Notes under the pieces: model-generated
What the model saw: only the letters and a program-made list of their open reading frames with translations
What the model was told of the DNA's origin: nothing
Database searches by the model: none
Part shown: in pieces, positions 34,951 to 46,100 of the stretch
Layout: each line of letters starts with the position of its first letter
Numbering within the stretch: position 1 is the first letter of the stretch
Program-made: the position numbers and the translations under genes
NCBI RefSeq assembly: GCF_029227915.1
Contig: NC_079882.1
Location: 18,674,501-18,738,500 of the forward strand
DNA from: Hydractinia symbiolongicarpus
Taxonomy: Eukaryota; Cnidaria; Hydrozoa; Anthoathecata; Hydractiniidae
DNA length: 64,000 nucleotides
Direction: 5' to 3'

Positions 34951-36099
34951 AGGTATCTGATTAAAAAGATTTGTTTGCCGCGAGACGCTATTGCAAGTCT
35001 TTTGTCACATGTAGCTAATTGGACTTGTTCTGCAAGTAACGTAGATATTGTAGTGAAATCAGGTTTGATATTGGAACCAACAAAGTACCACATCCATATT
35101 GCTAAATCTTGCGTTTTTAGCTCCTTGTTTTGATAATGTTTTCACGGGTATTCATTCTGTCAGCTTTAGATTCTAAGAATTAAGCACAATTTCTCTTTTG
35201 CGACAGTTAGAGAGATAACTTCAGAGATTATTTCATGTACAGAGTATTCGTAGATTGGTAATTATAATATTGCTAGAAACTTTTGCATTGAGCTTTAAAT
35301 ACTGGCTTTTTGTTTCTTATTACTGCGGAAGAGATTCTGGTATCATCAGTACTAATAAAGTTCATTCCTAGTGTTACAATCTCGATTATACCTGATCTAT
35401 ATTAGAAGTAGCTTCTGTCCACGGAGAAATTACAACGGGATTCTTCTTCTTAGCAATATTTTTTTCTTGAGCACTGACGCATCCTCGTTCCCAGCGCTTG
35501 TTGTCTCTTTTTATGTATAGACCTCAAAAAGATACAAGAAAATCTTGTTTCGATTCTTCTTCATTCTTCTTTCCACTTTTATGTTTTAAAGTATTCTTAC
35601 TTTTCCGACATGAGATAATTTGTGGTTCATTGAAGAATGGTGACGATTGTTCTTCTTTTGTCGTGTTAGATTTCATTTGAGAAAAGTTTAGGGGGTCAAT
35701 GATATTAAATGATCAAAAATGTTTCGTACATGTAATAATGTAGATTGTCAGTTCCTTAAAAATGTAATTAACTACTTTAGAAGCACTTAATGAAATCACA
35801 CACAAGAGATAAAGTTGTGAAGGAAGTGACGTTCTGCGATAAGTCGGGAGCGAAGTTTGTTTTTGGATTCTGCACTAAAATGTAGCCCGTCTTTTCAGGT
35901 TATGCGCATGTGCATCAGAATAGTACAAATGTACGTGTCGTATTCTCGGGTAAGCCTCGGTCTTTGGTGGCGTGAAAACATCGCACACTTTAACCATAGT
36001 CACTATGCTTTTACTAAGAACAAGTACTGAAAGTGGAGAGTACGGATGAGCTGTATTCTAATAAATGGACACATTACTAAAAATTAATATTTTTAACTC

Positions 36100-36560
36100 A
36101 TGTTTTCGGGGCATCAAAAAGCAGAGACACTTTGAAAGGGATAAGCAAAAACGAACAAGATGATGAAATCGACAAAGAGGTCACACCGAATAAAAGCAGG
36201 AAGTCAATTGCTGTAAAGAAGCTTGATTTACTCTTAAAACGTTCGGAAGCTATTATTTCTAATTCCCAAGTGAAACCTCTTCCAAGTAATAAACCTCCAA
36301 AATTATCTGCCTTTGCATGATGATGAGTAGCCGAAAAGTGCAAAACTGATGTATTATTCGATACAGAGATGAGATTCATCATTCAGCTCACCGTCAACAA
36401 AACCAATTTGCTAGGTATAATTTTCAAGGTGTACCGAGAATGCAACAGGCTATGTCTATAATACTACAACCTGCACCTGGAAGGTCACATCAAGGGAAAG
36501 GCCAAGGTACTTTGGATATGCAAACTGGACAATCTTATATGGAAATTATCAACAAATGAT
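36100..36560 (+). pseudogene. unrecognised basic protein fragment, probably transposon debris
   Basis: An open frame at 36132-36320 reads LKGISKNEQDDEIDKEVTPN followed by a Lys-rich stretch and ends in KPPKLSAFA. Another frame further on gives NFQGVPRMQQAMS and QGKGQGTLDMQTGQSYMEII before a stop at about 36559. No splice signals bound it. A charged segment followed by a Gln/Met-rich tail resembles C-terminal parts of MADF/SANT-like transposon proteins, but this is only an impression. Confidence 0.25.
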
Positions 36561-37063
36561 TAAATGTTTGTCATTTTTTTTTAGTATTTTTAAAAAGTTT
36601 TAAACGTTAATGAAACTTATACTATAATGATAAAAATATTTAGCTTACACAAAATAGTCCATAAACTTCTCTCTTCCTGATTTTGCACTCTTAGATGAAT
36701 TGTGCCCAGGCCGTGGAACTTGTAATGCGATTTAACAGCAAAAGATTTGTTAAATCCTGATCCGCCGTCGCCATTTTAAATAAAAGAATGAATGACTTTT
36801 CTAAAAATTTGATTATTTGATGAAACCGATTTGATAATCAGTGTAAATGAAAAATTCGATTTCATCGAACATTCGAATTTTCATCTAAAAACTTATCAAA
36901 CAAAAATACGCTGTTTATGAAATTTTTTGATGCATTTGCGCCCGCCCCAAGATAACTCTATATGATGTCGTTGCCATATGATGTGACTTTGGAGTGCCAT
37001 ACGCGCGTGTGGGTGGACGTGGTTTACTGTGTTACTTTCGCCAATACAAACTAGCCACATTAC

Positions 37064-37072
37064 AAATGGCGG
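37064..37072 (+). promoter_or_regulatory. YY1-like AAATGGCGG motif upstream of eIF2-alpha
   Basis: CAAATGGCGGATAAG lies about 62 bp before the ATG of eIF2-alpha and there is no TATA box. AANATGGCGG elements near start sites are common in TATA-less housekeeping and translation genes of animals. Role here is inferred. Confidence 0.4.
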
Positions 37073-37133
37073 ATAAGATTTGAGCCACGAGTGCTGTACT
37101 TCTCTAGTAAAAATAGCATATTTTAGTTACAAA

Positions 37134-40100
37134 ATGCCTATTAATTGCAGATTTTACAAACAAAAATATCCAGAGGTAAATGTTTTCATTATTTTAGTTA
37201 AAACATGAGTTAATATATATTCCTGAAGCAGCTAGCTAGAGTTTTAGCCTCTCGTCTGAGGAAAAACTGGTTTATTATATGTTTGTGATTGTATATTATG
37301 AACATATCTCGTTCGTGATTTGCTGAATTTTATCAGGATAATAGTTGGGCTGTTAAACCTTGTTAAATATTCGGTGACCAGATCATTTGTCTAGGGACCA
37401 TCATCAATCGATTTCCATCTTTTTATGACCATTAGACATGGTAAATCAAGACTTGACCTTTCCCTCTTTTCCCCTCTGTTATACATCGTTTAAAAATAGA
37501 TGAACTCCTGAGTGACGAAAAAAAGATGCTAGGATTTGGTGAAAGAGGTCTTTTCACCAAGGTGCCAACTTCCTGTAAAATGGCAAAAACAGCAAGTTTG
37601 GTGTTTTCCAGATTTTGCTTGTATCCATTTTAAAATTAAGAAACCCCATATATACTTTTTGGTTCTGGTAAAGCATCAATCTTAAAACTCCACAGGAACT
37701 CACTATGTCAGAAAAACACAGAGTTGATGTCAACATTACTGCGTCTATCGTAAAATTGCGTGAGTCAACATGCCTTTCCCAAATGTCCTGCACATAACTT
37801 TGAATTAAGACATAATGGCACTGTGTTGGTATCACAAGTTTGTTGGCGTATATTTTAAAGAAGGTTTAATTTGATACAATTTGATTGATATATGTGTCGG
37901 TTTTCAATCAAATTTTGTGAGTAAACATAAAAGGGCCTATACAAGTTCACACAGTAAGTTTTATGGCAAACCAAGGTGCATATCCCAAATATTGGATCAT
38001 CAGTAAAAGTTTTAGGAAACGTGGGACAAGCAAAAAATATTATTTTAATTCATTTTTTTAATATTTATTCATTGATAAAGTTTGAATGCACATCCCTTAA
38101 CAGGTCTAAAATTATTAATGGCAAAAAATGTTAAAATTTGCTATTGCTTAAATAAGGCATCTTAATTTGTGCAGCATAATTAAACCTGAAATTCCTTAAA
38201 TGTGAATATCTTAATAACGAAAAGAGCTTTTTAAAAATAATAAAAAGCCTCGTTAACTAACATTTTAAGCTCTATAATAAAGTTCAAACACTTGCGATTT
38301 AGTATTATGTAAACAAAATCAAAGTGGCTACAACTACGTGACCGTATTTCTACGACCGTATTTCTTCTATTTCTTTCTTTTTTTGGTAAGTGATCGATAA
38401 CAAACCATGTGCGATTATTTATGAGGTGAAAAAGGTAAGGGAAAAATGTGCTGTCTCGTTGTTAAAGAAGATTAAGTCACATGATTTTATGGGTAAAGAT
38501 AATTTGTAGGTGAAAGGCACCTGTAATGGTGAGATTTTAATTGGTTGAGAGCACCACTGCGCGTCGGGTAAGTGACATAATGTACAGTTTGTGAGTAGCG
38601 AATGTAAAACAAGTCAGAAGGGCCGTGCTTGGGACGTGGAACACGCGCGCCTAGGGGTATTCTGGATGAATAGAAAACTAGGCTAGCGACAGAATGTACT
38701 AGTCGTAACACCCTGGTATGATTACCTGGTATGATTACTAAAAATATTATTCTTGATTAAAATATGCTAAATATAAATATAGTATAGTGAGACGACACCT
38801 CAAATAGACATGCCCTAAAAAATACATTTTTCAGAACACCCTTTACCATTGTGATTGTTATTTACTAGTCAAATAATTGAATTGTTTTTATCCTCAAACA
38901 TATAAGCATGTAAAGATTAACCAGCGATTTTAAGAGATCAAACGATCATTGTTCTATATATGAAACAAAATTTATATATACAGCAAGGTTTTAATGAGGT
39001 TTTTACAAACTGTTTTGCACATGCAATGTATAGGCATTAAACTCATGCTTAACAGTAATTTGCACATCCAATCTATCGCTTTTCTAAACAATTTTGCATG
39101 CATGGCCTGCATGTGCGATTGTACATGTTTCTGGAGATTTGACTTATATTGACCAAAAAATATTATGTATTTTGCAAATTGCAATTTTAGTCCTGGTAGT
39201 GTTTTTCTGTGTTTCTTTTAAGCCTTGAGATTATATATTTCATGTATATGTATTTCTTTTCACATAGATTGATGATGTTGTCATGGTCAACGTTCGCTCC
39301 ATTGCGGAGATGGGTGCATATGTTCACCTGCTGGAGTACAAAAACATAGAGGGTATGATCCTGCTTAGTGAGCTGTCAAGAAGACGTATTCGTTCCATCA
39401 ACAAATTGATAAGAGTTGGGAGATCTGAATGTGTTGTCGTTATTCGTGTAGATAAAGATAAAGGTAATAGATGCTTTTTGATGTGTAAATTGTAGTTTTA
39501 TAAGCATGACAAAGCTAAAATCTTTCAAAAGTTAAATTAAAACCCTTGAATTTTTAAACATTTCAGCCTTTTTACCTGAGCATTTATTTGATGCTATGTT
39601 TAACACAGAAGGGCATATTTTACAGAGGCTAGCAGTAGCTTAGAAATTTGTTAAAGTTACCTACTTTTTAGGGAAATTATTTCAGAGAAAAACATTTTGG
39701 AATCACTAAACATTTTTCACAGGAATGAGAAGATTCGTTGAGATTACTGAAGTTAAACAGTGTGATTAGTATTATTGCAATCAATAATTAAAGAGAATAA
39801 CTTTCTTACAATCTGTAATATCTTTCTGTCTCTATTCTTTGTCTCAGGAGAATATCCGCTTTCACTTTTTAATACTCAAATTCCAAATCAGTTTGTGTTG
39901 AGGATATTACATTTTTGTGAATTTGTCATCTTTTTTTTGCGGAATTACACCGCAAATAATAATCGACTGCAAACAATATCAGTCCCTTGCAACATTGTTT
40001 TTAGTCGAAAAAGGAAAGGATATTATTTAATGGTATTTACTTTAACCAATTGAATACTCCAACACAATGTACAAATACACTTTCTTTCAACTTCTTAATA

Positions 40101-43100
40101 ATACCTCTTCAACTTTCAATTACACTAGTCCCCTCGTCAATCATTTTAACATTGGAACGTTGATGGGGATTAATATAAAAAAGCATCTTTTGTTGACGTT
40201 AAATATTTTTTGGTATTGCTGAATGAGTCAACAACCACAAAGAATGCAACCTATGTCTACCACTAATACTAAAATCCAACAAGGGTTGTCTCCTCATTCA
40301 ACCTTTCATCAGCAATAACGTCATCCACAATAGACAAATCTCACAATCTGCCAATTCCCTATTAACCCAATAACTACAAACAACTTATCACCAGGTTCTA
40401 CCAAAAATACACAATCATCAGTCGACAACCACTTCTTTTCCAAAAAGTCTTATTCCACCTGAAAGTAGAACACAAAAGCACAATATATTCAAAATCACCC
40501 ATATAGTCATCGCACAACAAAACCAAAACTTTCCACAACCATTCGGTCCCATGTCCTACTAGGATCCTTCACAAACATTTTAATACAAAAAATTTTCAGA
40601 ATATTTCATCGTTAATATTAATGTGTGCATCCATATACAAAAACATATGTGCATTCATCTTCCCCCTACCCTCAACTAACTGTCTTCTCTACAGTACAGT
40701 CTGAATGTAACCTTCCATGTACGCGCAACTCGCATAAATAATTATTTCATAATAGACTATTGTCTTTTAGAGAAAATAATTACACCATGAGAAATGGAAA
40801 AGATCAGGGGAACTTGTTGTTTAAATAACAATAACCTACATGTGACGATGTTGAGAATACTTTTGGTGCGAAGTCTATAGAATTTATAAACAAAAGCAAT
40901 TAAAAATATAAAAATAAACTTTACTGTCCTATCTTAATTTTTATCTCGAAAGAATAAAAATATCTTATATTTTCAGAACACGATTTAAATACATCGTTTA
41001 TTACACACATTGCTTTAAAACAATCTATTTTTGTAAAACTGTAACTTGCGTAAGTAATTGTTACGCCAATCTGAAAAGACTCAAAATACCTGTTATTGTC
41101 GTAACTCCCTCCTTCTTTATGTTATTACACATATCATATATATCATATATTATATGATTGTGAATTACGCTTGCTAGCTAAAATACTGCTGACTATCGCA
41201 TAAATAGTCGACTATACAGGGAAAATAATATAAAAAAACATCGCAGAATATGTTTGTCGTAACACCCTCCTCCGTTATGATTTACATAACTTGCCAACTA
41301 TACTATATTCCTTAAAAAAATTTGCACATGTGAGACATCATATAAGACTGCACAAAAAACATTAAAACAGCACTAAAAAAATTTTTAATAAAATAATTTT
41401 TATGTGTTTTTAAAAGTGAGAGGAGAATAAACTTGGTGTAAACAAAACAAAACAATCTTAACATGCTGTATAACTTTTGAAACAACATATATTCTGTATA
41501 ACGTTTGAAACAGCAAAGAATAATTCTTGCTGTATAACTTTCGAAACAACACCATATTCTGCATAACTTTAAAAACAGCAAAGAATAATTCTTGCTGTAT
41601 AACTTTCAAAACAGCCCAAGAAAACTTCCTGCTGCATAACTTTTAAAAGTTTTTGAGCTGCAAGTATTTTTATTTTTCCACCTTGACAGCTAGTTATTTT
41701 GCTAATTCAAATTTTTTCGCAACAAAAAATATGCTTGCGTAACACCCTCCTCCGTTGTAGAGTCAGCAATTGAAGAATTGAAAATTGCATGCCTTTACAC
41801 CATAGAAACAAACAAAACAAAGTGTTGCAGGCCAGACTGCCAAAACAGAACTGTTTATTACGTTTTTAAATTGTGGTAGAACGAGGTGGAAGAGCGTGGG
41901 AGTAAATGGAAAATTTTACCAGCTAAAAATACTGTCACGCAAAACACTTGTATTTTAAAGTTATGCTTCAAAAGTTATTCCTAAAATTTTATTAAGAAAA
42001 AAAAAGATCCAATAAAATGTTCAAAAGGATAATATTTTTTTAAAAGGGATGTTTTTTCTGAAAAGTCTTTTAAACAAAAAACATACACATGAAACTTTTT
42101 TAACAACAATAATAGTTTTGTGCGCGATTTTTATAATCTTACGTGTAATGTTTTGTTAAAAAAATAGCATAGAATAAAATGTTAAGAAAGATATTTTTAA
42201 AACAGACTAAGTTTTAAAGATGCATGCACAAAAAATTTTTAAAAAACAATAGTTTTTGCGCGATTTGTTTTAATCTTTCGCATAGTTACCAAATTATTAA
42301 ATTTTATTACTTCGCGCTAATACCTAAGGGGATTTTATGTTTAATAAGTTTTAACAATGAAACTAGCACTACACTACAAGAAAATAATTCCGGTATTGTT
42401 TTATCGCGAAGCTTTTGTTAAATCACTCGCAACATAGCTCTCGCAAAGATCATTAAAGTAATTATGATAAACAAAAGATAAAAGGGATTTCGACTTGCAG
42501 GAAAAGGTTTGTGTAGAACGTACACGGAAGGTTACATTCGGACTGTGCTGTATCTCCAAAGTAACACCTTCTGAAGCATTTTCCCCCCTTGATCACTTTC
42601 ATGACATCCTCCTTCTGCACATTTCCATACTTCTGCAATCAACCACTAGCAAAATGTTTCTACACCTCTTTTCACTCCTGATAGACCCAAACTAAATAAT
42701 TGATTCGAATTCCTCTTTATGGTTATACTCACCTTATTGATCTTAGGTATCAGCCTTATAAACCACTGTTGTATGCCTCAAAACCCTATAGTACAAAATC
42801 CCAGTATTGTCATAATTCATCCTAACCTCGTTCGTCAAAGCCGCATTAAATCACACGTATGGAGTAGTGTGATATGTTGGCTTACCCTTTCGTCGTGGCG
42901 GCAGTGGTGGTCTTCAGGAAAGTTTTATCACACTGAGTCATTGTTATTGCTCATTTCACTGGATTAAAAATTGTCTACTATTTTCTCACGTAAACAGAAA
43001 TCTAATGCTGTTGTGCTTTTCCTGATAAAGAAGAAAACCTTTATTCTTAGGTTCCACATTTGCAGCGCTTTCATACTAAATCACTTTCCTACACCATCGA

Positions 43101-46100
43101 CTAAAGCATCACAACTATTCAACTCTTCCAACCTAAATGGTAACAACCTAAGACCATCAAACATATCAAACTTCTTAATTATTTCCCACACATATTTAGG
43201 CATAACAACATCATCAATACTAACCTTCCTACTTTGCCTATCAAAATTATTCCCTAAAAAGTTCCATAATCTCACCAAATGTATAAAGTCCGGCCTTCAA
43301 GATCTACCTCTAGACGAAACCCCCCATTCACAAGAACATTTTAACCAGAAAAAATAAAAATTAACCTGCCCAACCTCAATCTTATTACCACCACCAACAG
43401 CACTCAGAACCAACCCACAAGTCGTACTACTATCTCTAATCCTCACATACATTTACCTCCCTCACAAATAATATCCCACCAATCCAATCCATCAACAACA
43501 AACACAATCTCCCAAATCCTCTGTTCCTTGCTCGGCACATATAATCACTCAACCTCAGCCCTATCATCTTTAGCAACTTATTTTCAGCTTCTGCTTACCT
43601 TGGGTTCCCATGACTACCAACAACATCAACGTTACGACTGACAGGAATATCGTGACTCAGCTTCGTAACGTGATTTATCAGACACACGATTTTAATCTCA
43701 ATAATTGTTTCTCCAATCCTCATAGTAACCTTTGCAAGCTTAGCACTATAGTTATAGCCCTAAACATCACCAAGCCTGACCCAGCAACATACTGACTCTA
43801 TAAGCCACAGGAAAATCAACTTTACTCCTGCATGTTTCCATATCTCCTAATATCACTGTGAACATCAAAAACTCTCACCAATAACCCCAAGTTTTAGTAA
43901 ATAATTCTCTTTGCACCAACCTGATTAACGATCAACAAATAACAATATTCCCTCACACTTTTAGAAATCAACTGTAAAGCATTCCTCATCAAACCTCTAC
44001 TTTTATCAATTATTAACCTCAAATAAACTAATCACCAAGACCATTCTAACATAGGGCCATATTTCACGCCCTATCAGTAACATATTCATTATAAACACTA
44101 CTTTAACCTTCACCCGACCAAACGTTAAAATATTGAGAAAACTCACTTTCACAATGTAGTTTCACCTGAGGAGTGTGTAATATCCTCCTGGCATGATAAT
44201 AAATATGAAACCTATAACAGGGTGGTCAGGGTGGTGATCTAAAATCATCTTTTTTCCTTAAAGTTTCTCATTTTTGTGAAAAAAACTCCTAAATTCAGCA
44301 CAAAATGTTCTTTAAAATCCTCTATAATCCTCCTTTTCTTGGAAAAAAGATTTGTGCCCACCCTCTATAAAGAGATTTAACATCCCGAAGCCTTTCTCTA
44401 AATGTTCAGCAGAAACACATAAACACGTCGAGGCACAATAAATAGCAAAACCAAGTTGAACAGACTAATAAACTGAAGTACCTCACTACCCCACAACCTC
44501 ATTCATATCCTCCCTATTATCAATTAAACCTGGATGACCGGTATGTGTAATACTGAAAATATAATGCGTAAACACATCAGGAAACTGAATATCAAAGAAT
44601 TCCACCAACATCATATGTACCCGATGTTTATGTAAGTCCCTTACCCTTACCGGATAGCCGTCAATTTTGTAATCCCTTCCTTTCCCAATTGGATAACTCA
44701 CACCTGGTTTGTACTAATAAATAATTTCCTTGTAAGATAACTATTTCCCCACACCAGCAAATGTTATCCATAAATGATCAGCAATGATATTCACAGTCTC
44801 ATTAGCAGCATTAAACCCCCATGCCACAACAGACCCAATAAGATCACCCTCTACAGCCAACACAATAGTACTAATTGTCTCACCCATAGTTGTAAGTACA
44901 GATGCAATGGTAATCTCCTGCTCCCTAAACAACGTCATTACTCTTTCCTTCAACGCCACATCAGTGTTCATCAACTGCTTAAACGATTCCTTAATATTCG
45001 CAACCTTACCAGACAACTTATCCTTGAAAATCGAACTTTCTTCCTCATGCACACCCAAGTCAACTTCACAATCCTATTTTCAACCCCGGATGATTATATG
45101 GAGTTAAGACTCCATATAATCTGTCCACATCCATCTGTCTATCAATCCTACTAACATCAAATTCATCAAAACCTGTTAGAAAAAGATAAACAAATGCATA
45201 AGCATGATCGATAAACTAAACTTGTCTGAGATAATCGTGTCCCTAATATCACAGGGTTTAGAAAACGGAAAGATTAATAATGATAAGTTTAAAAGGCAAG
45301 AGATGAATATATTATGATTACTAGGGAAATCAATAAGGTGAATATTAAGGTAGGCAAAAAGCGATCAAATGAACCTGAAGTCAAAGCTCTATTCTGCAGA
45401 ATGATTTTTATAAGTTGTTTTTCTATAAATGGATAGGATTTATTATGGGGATGGTGACTATTGGTAGGGTTTATTGGCAGTGGGTAAGTTGGTGAGGGCA
45501 GCTGATGTAGGTAGAGATGATGCTAAGACATGTTAACCCTATTTGGTATTGGGGGGAGGGGACATAAAGTGCCTGTGGCATTTTTAAAGTCTCATAATTT
45601 TTTAAATACTACATGAAATTCCTTGAAATTTTGTAACTTTTTCTAATTGTCTATCTAATTGTCCTGTCAATGTCACTTTGGCCTTTATTGACAGGTGGTC
45701 ATATCAACTTTTGCTGTAGTGCTAAATATAAATGTTTTCCAAATTAACCAGTTGTATAAATATGCAATTACGTATGTGATAGTAACAAAAAGTCAACATA
45801 CAATATTGACATGCATACTGTGTAATTTGCAGACCGGAATATTGGTAATTTACAGACCAGAATATTTGTATTTTCCTATGTCTCTATTTCCATTGTCATA
45901 TGATGACGTCATAGGTCATTTTGTCACATGTCAATCCAAATTGTGTTGATTGGGTAGTTACTGACATAAGTGCTAATAGATATACCAAGTTTTCATCCAT
46001 GACAGCTACTAACACTAAAGTTCTTGAATATTGATTTTTCAAAAAGATTTATTGAAGATTTGAATTCTGATCGATTTCCATTTTCTCCTTTGAGAAATCC

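Noticed and set aside
42719-43357. Plus-strand frames of 82 and 128 codons
   Set aside because: They lie antisense in the G-poor part of the skewed island, where plus-strand stops are depleted by composition. The minus-strand frames look more protein-like.
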